Below, piece after piece: positions 42,158 through 51,684 of a DNA stretch of 64,000 nucleotides. The notes beneath the pieces are model-generated. The model did not search any database. It was not told the origin of the DNA and saw nothing but the letters and a program-made list of their open reading frames with translations. Both the position numbers and the translations under genes were made by a program. The stretch is from Desulfurispora thermophila DSM 16022. GTDB taxonomy: Bacteria; Bacillota; Desulfotomaculia; Desulfotomaculales; Desulfurisporaceae. How positions within the stretch are numbered: position 1 is the stretch's first letter; each line of letters starts with the position of its first letter. The DNA is taken from assembly GCF_000376385.1 (NCBI RefSeq), contig NZ_AQWN01000011.1:1-64000 (forward strand), given 5' to 3'.

Positions 42158-43432
42158 ATGACCCAGGTTTTAAGAGCCCGCGCCGGAGAAATTACACCCG
42201 AAATGCTCGCCGTGGCCAGCGCGGAAAAAATCCCCCCGGAAGTGGTACGGGAAAGAGTGGCCAGAGGCACCATTGTCATCCCCAAAAACAAAAACCGCCA
42301 ATTGAAAAAGATCTGCGGTATTGGTGAGGGTCTGCGGGTGAAGGTCAACGCCCTGATCGGTACCTCCAGCGACCGGGACGACCCGGCTATGGAGGAAAGA
42401 AAAATCCGGGCCGCCCTGCGCGCCGGTGCCGATGCCTTTATGGATTTGAGCACGGGGGGCGACATTGACGGCATGCGCCGCCTCACCCTGGCCACGGCCG
42501 GGGTGCCCGTGGGCAGCGTGCCGCTATACCAGGCGGCGGTTATAGCCATTGAGCAGCGGGGTTCGGTGGTGGCTATGACCGCAGAGGACATGTTTGCCAC
42601 CATTGAGAAACAGGCCGCGGCTGGCCTGGACTTCATGGCCATCCACAGCGCTCTCAATTTCGATGTGCTCAAACGCTTGCAGGAGACAGGTCGCATCACC
42701 GACATTGTCAGCCGGGGCGGCGCTTTCCTGACCGGCTGGATGCTGCACAACCAAAAGGAGAACCCGCTCTACGAGCAGTTTGACCGGCTGTTGGAGATTC
42801 TGCTGGCTTATGATGTAACCCTGAGTGTGGGGGACGCCATCCGCCCTGGCTGCACGGCCGATTCGCTGGACGCCGCCCAACTGCAGGGACTGATGGTGGC
42901 CGGCCGGCTGGTGGCCAGGGCCCAGGCGGCCGGAGTCCAGGTAATGGTAGAAGGGCCGGGTCACGTACCGCTGCATCATGTGCCGGCTACCATGCTCCTG
43001 CAAAAGCGTCTCTGCCACCAGGCTCCGTATTATATTCTGGGTACACTGTCCACCGACATTGCGCCGGGCTATGACCATATCAGCGCCGCCATCGGGGCGG
43101 CCCTAGCCGGACAGAACGGTGCCGACTTCATCTGTTATGTCACGCCGGCCGAACACCTGGGTCTACCCACCGAGGAGGATGTATACACTGGCGTCATGGC
43201 CGCCCGCCTGGCCGCCCACGCCGCCGACCTGGCCCGGGGTAACCGCTCCGCCTGGCAAAAAAGCCGGGAAATGGTCCAGGCCGGACAGCAGGGCAATTGG
43301 CAGCGCTATGCTGAGCTGGCCTTAGATCCCCACCGTCTGGCAACCGCCCTGGAACAGCAAAACCGCGAGCCATGCCCGGTATGCGGGGAAAACTGCCTGT
43401 GCGTCCGGGCCGCGGCATATCTGGCTGGCTAA
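42158..43432 (+). CDS. bzaB: ThiC paralogue, 5-hydroxybenzimidazole synthase subunit BzaB-like
   Basis: A 424-residue ThiC-family radical-SAM enzyme, related to but distinct from its neighbour. It has VEGPGHVPLHH, LCHQAPYYILG, TDIAPGYDHISAAIG and the cysteine motif CPVCGENC (CX2CX3C) followed by an extra Cys. As second gene of a two-gene unit under a cobalamin riboswitch it is best read as the BzaB partner. The ATG at 42158 follows AGGAAGGTGA, 33 bp after bzaA; a GTG at 42149 overlaps that site. A true thiamine ThiC is the alternative for either gene. No bzaC methylase or cobT follows. Confidence 0.75.
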   Translation: MTQVLRARAGEITPEMLAVASAEKIPPEVVRERVARGTIVIPKNKNRQLKKICGIGEGLRVKVNALIGTSSDRDDPAMEERKIRAALRAGADAFMDLSTGGDIDGMRRLTLATAGVPVGSVPLYQAAVIAIEQRGSVVAMTAEDMFATIEKQAAAGLDFMAIHSALNFDVLKRLQETGRITDIVSRGGAFLTGWMLHNQKENPLYEQFDRLLEILLAYDVTLSVGDAIRPGCTADSLDAAQLQGLMVAGRLVARAQAAGVQVMVEGPGHVPLHHVPATMLLQKRLCHQAPYYILGTLSTDIAPGYDHISAAIGAALAGQNGADFICYVTPAEHLGLPTEEDVYTGVMAARLAAHAADLARGNRSAWQKSREMVQAGQQGNWQRYAELALDPHRLATALEQQNREPCPVCGENCLCVRAAAYLAG

Positions 43433-43443
43433 AAAAGAAACTT

Positions 43444-44550
43444 TTACTGTTCTTTTTGCTTTCGGATTATGGCAGTTATCAATAGCAGCGGTACGAGCAC
43501 CGCTTCAGCAATAAAAATGGCATATGCTACAAACTCGCTGTAGGTATCAAATAAAAAAATATCCAGCGGGTAAGCAGCCAGAAATGCCGTAATCAGGCCC
43601 ACGGGCAGGAGAAACTTTTTCTTGTCCATGCCGGTCAATTGTTGCAGGCCGGCCGTAACCAGATAGGCAAAAGGGGCCTGGGTGGTGATAACTGTAATAA
43701 GATTTAAATATAAGAAAATTATTTCTATCCGCTGCACAATTTCCAGCTTGGTCAAGGAGATCAGTGTCATCACCGGGTACAACTCGCTCTGTAAAGCTTC
43801 AATAGAAAAAACCCCTGTAGTAATAACTGTAATTAAAACGTAGACGGCAGTTGTGATGAGCAGGCCCGCAACAATTGCCTTAACGGCACGAGACCTGTCC
43901 GCAGGCTTGAGGGTAGGGAACAAGAGCAAGAAAATCAAAATGCCATTGTATGCATATTTCGTTTGCAAAACGCCCAGGGCAATGTTTTTCCACCCTGCAT
44001 CGCCCACAGGCAATAAATTACCCCAGTTGATATCCGGCCAGGGAGAAATGATCATGAACGTAGCCAGAACCAGTAAAAAACCAAACAGTTCGGCCATCCT
44101 GGCAATGGCCTGTAGTCCAAACCAGGCCAGATAAAGCCCGGGCAACAAGGTCAGCGAAGCCAGTAGCCAGCGGGGGGTGCGGGGCAGCGACCAGAGTTGC
44201 ACCACGTCAATATACGACCGTGTCCCCACCACCAGCGCTCCCGAAAAAGAAACAACCAGATAAGCAATTATGAGCAAGCTCAACGGTTTTCCAAGTATGC
44301 GGGGCAGGTAACCAAAAAGGCCCTGGTTGGGAAAACGGGCGGCCAGCCAAAACATCAGCAGACCCAGAATGATAAACAGCAGTCCCCCTCCCAGGGCGCT
44401 GAGCCAGCCGTCGTGTCCGGCAGATTTGGCTAACTGCCGCGGCAGCACGGCAATACCCGTCCCGATCTGGACGGCCGTTATAGTCAGGGCCAGTTGAGAA
44501 ATGGTCACGGCATTATTCTGATTGTTCTGCGCTTGATCTTTGCCTGCCAT
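43444..44550 (-). CDS. spore germination permease, GerAB/GerKB family
   Basis: A 368-residue integral membrane protein with about ten hydrophobic helices, beginning with TISQLALTITAVQIGTGI (in two parts, residues 15-32), typical of the GerAB branch of the APC superfamily. In spores, the A and B subunits plus a C lipoprotein form a germinant receptor in the inner membrane; the B subunit binds the germinant. The ATG at 44550 has GAGGTGG upstream. It lies 20 bp after the gerA-type gene, and no C-subunit gene follows. Confidence 0.9.
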   Translation of the reverse strand: MAGKDQAQNNQNNAVTISQLALTITAVQIGTGIAVLPRQLAKSAGHDGWLSALGGGLLFIILGLLMFWLAARFPNQGLFGYLPRILGKPLSLLIIAYLVVSFSGALVVGTRSYIDVVQLWSLPRTPRWLLASLTLLPGLYLAWFGLQAIARMAELFGFLLVLATFMIISPWPDINWGNLLPVGDAGWKNIALGVLQTKYAYNGILIFLLLFPTLKPADRSRAVKAIVAGLLITTAVYVLITVITTGVFSIEALQSELYPVMTLISLTKLEIVQRIEIIFLYLNLITVITTQAPFAYLVTAGLQQLTGMDKKKFLLPVGLITAFLAAYPLDIFLFDTYSEFVAYAIFIAEAVLVPLLLITAIIRKQKEQ

Positions 44551-44570
44551 ATACCACCTCTTGAGCACTT

Positions 44571-46232
44571 TCAACGGGATCCGCGCGATTTCCGGGGGTG
44601 CCTTTGCCGCACGGTGTCCAGTGTCCGCACAAAGCTGGGCCGGCGGGAGAGCAGTCGCCAGGGTGCCCGGATAAATGTATCACGCAGGTCGCGATATAAA
44701 AGTGGCATGACGGGTGCCCAGAAGGGTACGCCCAAACTGCGCATGGCGGCCAGGTTGATTGCCAGCATGTAAACTCCCACGGCCATACCAAATCCCCCCA
44801 GTACGGACGCCATAATACTGAAAACAAAGCGCAACAGCCGGATGCCATAAGCGGTATCAAATGAAGGGATGGTCAGTGAAGCAAGCGCGGTCAGGGCCAC
44901 CACAATCACCATAATCGGGCTGACCAGGTTGGCCTTAACTGCTGCATCGCCTATCACCAGGCCGCCCACAATGGAGATGGTGGGACCCAGGGTTCCCGGG
45001 ATGCGCAGGCCGGTTTCCCGCAGCACTTCCAATGTCAGCTCCATAAACAGCACTTCCACCAGCGGGCCGTAGGGCAGGCGGGAGCGGTCCTGGGCAATGG
45101 CAATAATCAACCCCTGGGGAATTAGTTCGTAGTGATAATAAACCACAGAAATGTATGTTGCTGGTAACAGCAGGGCCACCAGTACGGCCAGAAAGCGCAG
45201 CAGACGTATGAAGCTGGACATGATCCAGCGCTGGTAATAATCATCGGGACTTTGAAAAAGCTGCCAGAAGGTGACCGGCATGATCACGGCAAACGGGCTG
45301 CCGTCCACCATAATGGCCGCTCGCCCTTCCAGCAGGTTGGCCACCACCCGGTCGGGCCGCTCCACCGTCAGCGCTTGAGGAAAGATTGCATTGGGGTGGT
45401 CGGCAATCATTTGTTCCAGGTAACCGGTGTCCAGCACTCCATCAATTTGTACTTTTTGTAAACGATTTTCTATTTCTTGTAAATAACTGGGGGGCGTTAA
45501 ATCGCGCATGTAAAACAGAGCCACATCGGTCTGGGTGCGCTGGCCAATTTTATAGATATTGATCTTTAAATCGGGGTCTTTGAGCCGCCGCCTGATCTGG
45601 GTGATGTTGATGCGCAGCACCTCGGTGAACCCTTCCTGGGGCCCGCGGATAGTGGACTCGGTAATGGGTTGCCCCACCGGGCGGGCCGGGTAGGTGATTA
45701 CGTCAAAAATATAGGCATATTTCAACCCGTCCACAAACAGCACGGCCAAACCCGTTAATATGGCTACCAGCACATCCTGCATCTGCCGGCTTTTTTTCAT
45801 TTTGGCCGTGTTTACAGCCGGGTTTTGTTCCAGGCAAAGCACCGCCTTTTCCCCGGCAAGGACCAGGGGGGCCAGGATGTCCCGGTTGACTACGTCCAGG
45901 TCCACCAGGCCGTCCAGGTAGGCAATGGCCAGCTTGTTGTAACACTGTCCATTGATGGGAATCTCCCGCAGAACAAAATCGGGCGCATTGCTAAAAGCTT
46001 GCTGCAGGGTCTCAATATTGGCCGCCAGTTCGCTTTGCACCGGTTGCGGCATCAGTTCGGCTGGCTGCGGCTCGTACACTGCTTGGGCGGCTTTATTTTC
46101 GTCGCTTGTCGCTTTGAATTGTTCTTGCTTTTTTATTTTTCCCTTCCGCATGCCACTCAGGGGCAGCGGCTTGATTATCCTGCTTCGCTGGGACACTTTC
46201 CCTTCCTCCACTCCGGGCAACTCTAACCCCAT
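44571..46232 (-). CDS. spore germination protein, GerAA/GerKA family
   Basis: The 553-residue A subunit of a germinant receptor. A long N-terminal soluble domain (to about residue 330, with polar Lys/Gln/Glu-rich lead) is followed by four to five membrane helices. Family motifs include GRAAIMVDGSPFA (about 283-295), SFIRLLRF, and EVLFMELTLEVLRETGLRIPG (in parts). AAGAAGG lies 7 nt before the ATG. It shares an operon with the permease gene downstream. Confidence 0.93.
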   Translation of the reverse strand: MGLELPGVEEGKVSQRSRIIKPLPLSGMRKGKIKKQEQFKATSDENKAAQAVYEPQPAELMPQPVQSELAANIETLQQAFSNAPDFVLREIPINGQCYNKLAIAYLDGLVDLDVVNRDILAPLVLAGEKAVLCLEQNPAVNTAKMKKSRQMQDVLVAILTGLAVLFVDGLKYAYIFDVITYPARPVGQPITESTIRGPQEGFTEVLRINITQIRRRLKDPDLKINIYKIGQRTQTDVALFYMRDLTPPSYLQEIENRLQKVQIDGVLDTGYLEQMIADHPNAIFPQALTVERPDRVVANLLEGRAAIMVDGSPFAVIMPVTFWQLFQSPDDYYQRWIMSSFIRLLRFLAVLVALLLPATYISVVYYHYELIPQGLIIAIAQDRSRLPYGPLVEVLFMELTLEVLRETGLRIPGTLGPTISIVGGLVIGDAAVKANLVSPIMVIVVALTALASLTIPSFDTAYGIRLLRFVFSIMASVLGGFGMAVGVYMLAINLAAMRSLGVPFWAPVMPLLYRDLRDTFIRAPWRLLSRRPSFVRTLDTVRQRHPRKSRGSR

Positions 46233-46332
46233 CTACAAACCTTCTTGTTTATTGTTTACACTTTAGGGAAACGTTATAAGCCCCTGGCTGACGCCGGTGC
46301 CATAGGAGTAAAAATCCGTCGGTTCAAGGAAA

Positions 46333-46373
46333 AATAGAAAAATAAAAGGTGGTCCCCAATGTGAACCACCTTT
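46333..46373 (-). terminator. terminator after the acyl-CoA dehydrogenase genes
   Basis: AAAGGTGGT (46345-46353) pairs with ACCACCTTT (46365-46373), and the minus strand continues with TATTTTTCTATTTTT. Confidence 0.85.
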
Positions 46374-46403
46374 CACTGTATTAACCGATTCCCCAAAGAA
46401 AAC

Positions 46404-48104
46404 CTACCCCATTACATACTGGCCTTTCAAGGGGTAAACCTGCTCCTGCCACAAGCGGTCGCGTTGCACTGGATCCAGAACCGGCTTTTGCAGCATTTTG
46501 TACAGCAGCTCCTCCTGAGCCGGCGTGTTGACAAAATTCGCCAGGTGAGCCAGGGCATACTGGGCATAATCGCTGATCAGAAAACTGAAAATCTGGTTGA
46601 GCAGGTCGTCCTGCACATGGTATAGTTTGGCATTTTCCAGCACCAGCTGCGCATAAACAATCATGGTGAACAATTCGCCCAGGTGCAGCATATAATCCAC
46701 GTCGCGGCGCTGCTCTTCCGTGGGCGGGGCGGTGGCCAGCAGCTGCCGGAACAGTTCCACCAGTTCATAAAACTTCTGCACATTGGGCAGGTCAACACCT
46801 TTATAAGCCCGCCGGTAATCGGGGAACTTAATTTGCGCCAGTTTGCCCGTGGTCTGTCGGAAAAGGTTGGCGTCATCCTGGGCATCGCGGCGCACGGGTA
46901 TTTCGGGATAGTCTACATTGTTAAAGAAATAATTGCCCATAAACTTGATCACCAGGGCCATGTTCACGTGGGTAGTGCCTTCCAAGCGCGGGATCATCCC
47001 GATGTCCCGAATGGCCAGCTCAAAATAGGTGTCCTGTTCAAACCCCTTGGCGGCAATGGCATCCAGCAACATGTCGATCACCTTCATGCCCTGGGTCGTA
47101 ACCTTCATTTTCTGTATAGGGTTGAAGAGCAGGTAACGGCGGTCCTGCTCGGACGAAGACCGGAAATAGTCCACTGCCCGTAGAGCGAAGAGCTTCATGG
47201 CCACAATGCGGGCATAAGCCTCAGTGAACAGCTTCTTGATGTGGCTGAAGGCGGTGACCGGTTTGCCGTACAGGATGCGGTCGGCAGCGTGATTCAAAGC
47301 CTCGTAAAAAGCGTGTTCGCAAATGCCCACAGAAGCAAAGCCCAGCTGGAACTTGCCGATGTTGATAGTGGAAAGCGAGGAATCCCAGGCCAGCGTACCA
47401 GAGGATAGAATTTGCTCCTGGCTGATGGGATAGTCATGCAGCTTGAATTCGCCCACGTAGGCCGGCCTGACCCCCGAGGTGTAGATCTTTTTCACCAGTT
47501 CATATTTTTCGTGTTTGGGGTCCACCACAAAGAAAACAAAATCGCCGCTATCGGCATATTTGGCAAACACGGAAACCAGCGCCGCCTCGTTGGCATTACC
47601 GATGTAATATTTATCCCCGCTGGCCAGATATGTACCGTCAGGTTGTGGGAACAATTTCATTTCATTGGAGTAGAGATCGGCACCATGGGCTTTTTCCGAC
47701 ATGCCAAAGGCGAAGATGCCGCCCTCCTGCAATAACCGGCCCGTCAAGTGTTTTACTTTTTCATTGTCGCCCATCCAGATGGGCCCCAGCCCCAAAATGC
47801 TCACCTGATAACAATACTGGTAAGCCAGGGAGTAGAAAGCGGTAATTTCCGTAAACTCACACACCCGGGACAGGTCAAAGCGTGCATCCGGGGCTCCGTA
47901 ACCGGCCGGCGTAAGCAATGTGGCAAAGATTTGCTCCCGCTTGATGAACTCCAGAAAGTCATCGTACCACTTGCAAGCCTGGTCGTCTTCTTTAATGCTC
48001 CGCAAGCCTTTTTTCTCAAAGAAATCAATGGTTTTGAGCATTATTTCCTGGCTTTTCTCATCGGGGAAGGTCTGCTCATACTTCTGGGGGTTTAAAAACA
48101 ACAT
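46404..48104 (-). CDS. acyl-CoA dehydrogenase family protein (divergent)
   Basis: A 566-residue flavoprotein of the acyl-CoA dehydrogenase family with the central FGMSEKAHGAD motif (FAD and substrate binding), and RLEGTTHVNMAL, in which Glu takes the place of the catalytic Glu of the WEGT motif. It is more divergent than its upstream neighbour and may act on a different chain length or serve as a partner subunit. The ATG at 48104 follows GGGGTGAG. It is the second gene of a two-gene minus-strand unit. Confidence 0.85.
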   Translation of the reverse strand: MLFLNPQKYEQTFPDEKSQEIMLKTIDFFEKKGLRSIKEDDQACKWYDDFLEFIKREQIFATLLTPAGYGAPDARFDLSRVCEFTEITAFYSLAYQYCYQVSILGLGPIWMGDNEKVKHLTGRLLQEGGIFAFGMSEKAHGADLYSNEMKLFPQPDGTYLASGDKYYIGNANEAALVSVFAKYADSGDFVFFVVDPKHEKYELVKKIYTSGVRPAYVGEFKLHDYPISQEQILSSGTLAWDSSLSTINIGKFQLGFASVGICEHAFYEALNHAADRILYGKPVTAFSHIKKLFTEAYARIVAMKLFALRAVDYFRSSSEQDRRYLLFNPIQKMKVTTQGMKVIDMLLDAIAAKGFEQDTYFELAIRDIGMIPRLEGTTHVNMALVIKFMGNYFFNNVDYPEIPVRRDAQDDANLFRQTTGKLAQIKFPDYRRAYKGVDLPNVQKFYELVELFRQLLATAPPTEEQRRDVDYMLHLGELFTMIVYAQLVLENAKLYHVQDDLLNQIFSFLISDYAQYALAHLANFVNTPAQEELLYKMLQKPVLDPVQRDRLWQEQVYPLKGQYVMG

Positions 48105-48144
48105 GGTAAACTCACCCCTGTTCAAAATCTGATTAATGAAAGGT

Positions 48145-48173
48145 AGGGCAGCCCTTTTTGACAGAGCTGCCCT
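48145..48173. other. inverted repeat between the two acyl-CoA dehydrogenase genes
   Basis: AGGGCAGC (48145-48152) pairs perfectly with GCTGCCCT (48166-48173) across a 13-nt loop. It lacks a T-run in the direction of transcription, so it may be a processing hairpin. Confidence 0.45.
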
Positions 48174-48234
48174 GATGTATTTGGAGATGGCAGATAACCC
48201 AACCTTGCATTGTTAAACCTTATATTGTCAATTA

Positions 48235-50067
48235 TCAATACTCAAAGGACTCTTCCGGTACATCCAATACGGAGGTGTCGGCATCGGCCATGATGCCGGC
48301 CACAGTCATAACTTCGGGCACTATATTGCGCACATAGTAGCGGGCGGCTTCCACTTTGCCCCGGTAGAAAGCGTAGTCATAATGCTCTTCGCCCAGCTGG
48401 GCGATCTTGCTCTGGGCCAGTACGGCCTGCTCCATAATCAATGCTCCGCAGTAGAGTTTGGCCGTGCAGTGCAGGATGCGGGTGGCAAAGAGAGGGAGCA
48501 TTTCATATTTCTGCTGCGTGTAGAAGCCCATAGCCGTCTTTTGGATGGACCGGTAGGCCTGGAAGGCTTCGGCCAGTATTTTGTATTCGCGGGAAAACTC
48601 CGGCTGTTCTTTAAAAGATTCTATTGTCTTGTGCAACTCGGCCATCCATCCCTGGAACACCTGGCCGTTTTTCATGGTCCACTTGCGGCCGATCAGGTCC
48701 ATGGCCTGAATGTAGTTGGTGCCTTCCCAGATGGAGTAAATCTTGCAATCGCGAGCCGCCTGGGCTACCGGGTATTCTTCGGAAAAGCCATACCCGCCGT
48801 AAACCTGGATGGCATCGGCCACCAGCGGCCAGACCACATCGGAAGCGTAGGCCTTGACTAGAGGCGTGTTCACGTCCACCATGGCTTCTGCAAAGGCCTT
48901 CTTCTCTTTGTCCTGTTCATGGAGCAGCACGTCAATAAAGAAGGCGGTCTTGTAGATCATGGCCCGCACGGCCTCGTTGTGCGCTTTCAGGTTCATCAAC
49001 ATGCGCCGCACGTCGGCGTGCTTGATGATGGGTACCCGGTCACCCTTGGGGTTGGTGATGGGCCGCCCCTGCACCCGCTCGCGGGCATACTGGGCAGCGT
49101 TGTGGTAGGCCACTGCGGCAACGGCCAGCGCCATCAGGCCGGTCTCAAAGCGGGCGCCGTTCATCATTTGAAACATCTGAGCCATCCCGCTGGCATGACC
49201 TTTTTCATCGGGTGGATCTCCCACCAAGTAGCCATAGCAGTCATTGTTGTCGCCAAAGCTGAGCATGGCTGTAGCCGAGCCTTTCAGGCCCATTTTGTGC
49301 TCTATCGCCACACAGGTGACATCGTTGGGACCAACTACATCGCCCTGCTCATTAATTCTGTTCTTGGGTACCACAAACAAAGAGATCCCCTTGGTGCCCG
49401 GCGCGGCACCCTCAATACGGGCCAGCAACAGGTGGATAATATTTTCGGTCATGTTGTGGTCGCCGCCGGTAATAAAGCACTTGGTTCCTTTGATTTTATA
49501 AACGCCGGGGGTCTCGGTAGGGTAAGCCTTGGTCAGGATATCGCCCACATCGGAGCCAGCGTGCGGTTCGGTCAGGCACATGGTACCCGTCCAGGTACCG
49601 TCCATCATTTTGGGCAGGAACATTTCTTTCAGCTTGTCACTGCCGAAGGTCTGAATCAGCCGGGCTGCTCCCGTTGTGGCTCCCACGTAGGGGACAAAAG
49701 CCGGGTTGGCTCCCAGCATAAACTCGTTTACTGCGGTCAAAACAGTCTCCGGCAGGGCGGCACCGCTTTCATGGTCCAGGTTACTGCTGCCCCAACCGTT
49801 TTCCTGGATGAACCTGTAGGCTTCTTTAAAGGACTCGGGCAAAACCACTTGCCCATCCACCAGACGGGCCGGGTTTTTGTCACCTTCTTCATTGGTTGGA
49901 GCCAGGATTTCCCGGCACATTTTATGCGCCTGATCCAGGATCATGTCAATGTCTTCCACGCTGTAGGACTCTTTGAAAGCGTCGTAAGAAAAGATCTGCT
50001 CGGTGGGTAACCACTCTTTGAGTATAAACTTGTGATCCCTAGTGTTGAGTAAAAAGTTGGCCGCCAT
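48235..50067 (-). CDS. acyl-CoA dehydrogenase (long FadE/DmdC-like form)
   Basis: A 610-residue FAD enzyme that forms the 2,3-double bond of acyl-CoAs. Motifs are MCLTEPHAGSDVG (about 158-170), the YGGYGFSEEYPVAQAARD segment (in two parts, about 428-445) and YSIWEGTNYIQ with the catalytic Glu; a C-terminal extension (about 140 residues) distinguishes the long form. AAAGGGGT precedes the ATG. It probably takes part in fatty- or branched-acid oxidation with the second dehydrogenase. No electron-transfer flavoprotein gene is nearby. Confidence 0.92.
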   Translation of the reverse strand: MAANFLLNTRDHKFILKEWLPTEQIFSYDAFKESYSVEDIDMILDQAHKMCREILAPTNEEGDKNPARLVDGQVVLPESFKEAYRFIQENGWGSSNLDHESGAALPETVLTAVNEFMLGANPAFVPYVGATTGAARLIQTFGSDKLKEMFLPKMMDGTWTGTMCLTEPHAGSDVGDILTKAYPTETPGVYKIKGTKCFITGGDHNMTENIIHLLLARIEGAAPGTKGISLFVVPKNRINEQGDVVGPNDVTCVAIEHKMGLKGSATAMLSFGDNNDCYGYLVGDPPDEKGHASGMAQMFQMMNGARFETGLMALAVAAVAYHNAAQYARERVQGRPITNPKGDRVPIIKHADVRRMLMNLKAHNEAVRAMIYKTAFFIDVLLHEQDKEKKAFAEAMVDVNTPLVKAYASDVVWPLVADAIQVYGGYGFSEEYPVAQAARDCKIYSIWEGTNYIQAMDLIGRKWTMKNGQVFQGWMAELHKTIESFKEQPEFSREYKILAEAFQAYRSIQKTAMGFYTQQKYEMLPLFATRILHCTAKLYCGALIMEQAVLAQSKIAQLGEEHYDYAFYRGKVEAARYYVRNIVPEVMTVAGIMADADTSVLDVPEESFEY

Positions 50068-50129
50068 TTCTATTACCCCTTTGCCCCAAAATAACTATAA
50101 GTACAGATTCATATATAATTTTGATACTA

Positions 50130-50147
50130 AATGACCATTCAGTCAAT
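50130..50147. promoter_or_regulatory. possible TetR-type operator upstream of the acyl-CoA dehydrogenases
   Basis: ATGACCATTCAGTCA contains the inverted repeat TGAC-N6-GTCA and overlaps a TTGACT -35-like box on the minus strand. FadR/TetR-type fatty-acid regulators bind comparable ATGA/TCAT repeats. The match is modest. Confidence 0.25.
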
Positions 50148-50246
50148 AGCAAAATTCGCACTTGGTGAAATTTTTATTATATTATTTATTAATGGGTTAG
50201 TAGTTGTTATGGTTACCCTTTACGAAAAAATACCCGGTAAAAACTT

Positions 50247-50276
50247 TTGGAAGGGAAAATAGTTTCATGATATAAT
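50247..50276 (+). promoter_or_regulatory. promoter of the miaB unit
   Basis: TTGGAA (50247-50252) and TATAAT (50271-50276) are 18 nt apart, with a TGA extended -10 element at 50268-50270. The start site would be near 50283, about 37 nt before the miaB ATG. Confidence 0.7.
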
Positions 50277-50319
50277 ACATAACACCGAAGGCAATAAACA
50301 TCCTGAACTGTCCGGCGAA

Positions 50320-51660
50320 ATGATGGTGAACAAATTGCAAAGCTACCATATTATTACCTTTGGTTGTCAGATGAACGAATATGACAGCGAGGTCATGGCC
50401 GGCCTGTTGGAACAAATGGGGTACCAGGCTGCCCCCCGACCGGAAGATGCCGACATTGTCCTGGTCAACACCTGTTGTGTCCGGCAGAGTGCGGAAAACA
50501 AGATTCTGGGATTAATCGGCCGCCTGCGTAAATACAAAAAAGCCCGTCCCCACATGGTTATCGGTATCGGGGGGTGCATGACCCAGCAAAAAGAAACGGC
50601 GCAAAAATTGAAAGAGCGCTTTCCTCATCTGGACTTTATTTTTGGCACGCACAACGTACACGAGTTGCCCGATTTGATCAATCAGTCCCTGACAAAGAAA
50701 AAACGCCTGCTGGCCTGGCACCCGGAAAGTGCTGGCATACCCGAGGGCTTGCCGGTGAAGCGCAACAGCGGTATCAAGGCCTGGGTGCCCATCATGCTGG
50801 GATGCAACAACTTTTGTACGTACTGCATCGTCCCTTATGTGCGGGGCAGGGAAAGAAGCCGTCGCCCCGAACAGATTGTGCAGGAAGTCAGGAATCTGAT
50901 CTCCCAAGGGTATAAAGAAGTCACCCTTTTGGGACAAAATGTTAACTCTTACGGTCAGGATCTGGACAGCGGGATCAATTTTGCCGGTTTGCTGAGGCTT
51001 CTGGCGGAGGAGACCAACATTCCCAGGCTGCGGTTTGTCACCAGCCATCCCAAAGATTTCAGCCCGGAACTGATTGAAGTGATGAAAACATACCCAGCCA
51101 TTTGCGAGCACATCCACCTGCCCGTCCAGGCCGGCAGCAACAAGGTGCTGCAAGAGATGAACCGCAAATACAGCCGGGAGTATTACCTGGCTCTGGCGGA
51201 AAAAATTTACCGGGAAATTCCCGGCGTAGCCATTACCACCGACATCATGGTGGGCTTTCCCGGCGAAACGGAAGAAGATTTTGCGCAAACGATGGATATT
51301 GTCCGCAAAGTTAGGTTCGCCAATGCGTATATGTTTGTCTACAATCCCCGCCGGGGCACTCCGGCGGCCGAGCGGTCCGACCAGGTACCCGATGAAATAA
51401 AGGTGGAACGCATCAAGCAACTGGTGGAAACGCAAAACCGCATCACTCTGGAGCTCAACCAGGCCGAAGTGGGCCGCGTGCACGAAGTGCTGGTGGAAGG
51501 GACCAGCAAAAGCAACCCGGGAGTACTCAGCGGGCACACCCGCACTAACAAGACCGTGCTGCTGGAAGGTCAGCACATTGCACCCGGTCAAATAATACAG
51601 ATAAAAATCACCCGGGGCACTTTAACATATTTAGAGGGAAAACCCGTGGCTGGTTTTTAA
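50320..51660 (+). CDS. miaB: tRNA-2-methylthio-N6-dimethylallyladenosine synthase
   Basis: A 446-residue radical-SAM methylthiotransferase that modifies A37 of tRNAs reading UNN codons. The N-terminal domain gives three cluster cysteines (TFGCQMNEYDSE, NTCCVRQSA, GGCM), the radical-SAM motif is CNNFCTYC (CX3CX2C, about 162-169), and a TRAM domain forms the last 65 residues. It needs the isopentenyl adenine made by MiaA, encoded about 9 kb downstream. The start ATG (50320 or 50323) has only a weak Shine-Dalgarno. ymcA follows, as in Bacillus. Confidence 0.96.
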   Translation: MMVNKLQSYHIITFGCQMNEYDSEVMAGLLEQMGYQAAPRPEDADIVLVNTCCVRQSAENKILGLIGRLRKYKKARPHMVIGIGGCMTQQKETAQKLKERFPHLDFIFGTHNVHELPDLINQSLTKKKRLLAWHPESAGIPEGLPVKRNSGIKAWVPIMLGCNNFCTYCIVPYVRGRERSRRPEQIVQEVRNLISQGYKEVTLLGQNVNSYGQDLDSGINFAGLLRLLAEETNIPRLRFVTSHPKDFSPELIEVMKTYPAICEHIHLPVQAGSNKVLQEMNRKYSREYYLALAEKIYREIPGVAITTDIMVGFPGETEEDFAQTMDIVRKVRFANAYMFVYNPRRGTPAAERSDQVPDEIKVERIKQLVETQNRITLELNQAEVGRVHEVLVEGTSKSNPGVLSGHTRTNKTVLLEGQHIAPGQIIQIKITRGTLTYLEGKPVAGF

Positions 51661-51684
51661 TAAAAAACTTGGGAGGTTTTGGTT

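Noticed and set aside
40826-43432. Two copies of thiamine gene thiC
   Set aside because: The leader is a cobalamin riboswitch, no other thiamine gene is nearby, and tandem ThiC paralogues fit bzaA-bzaB better. It is kept as the stated alternative.
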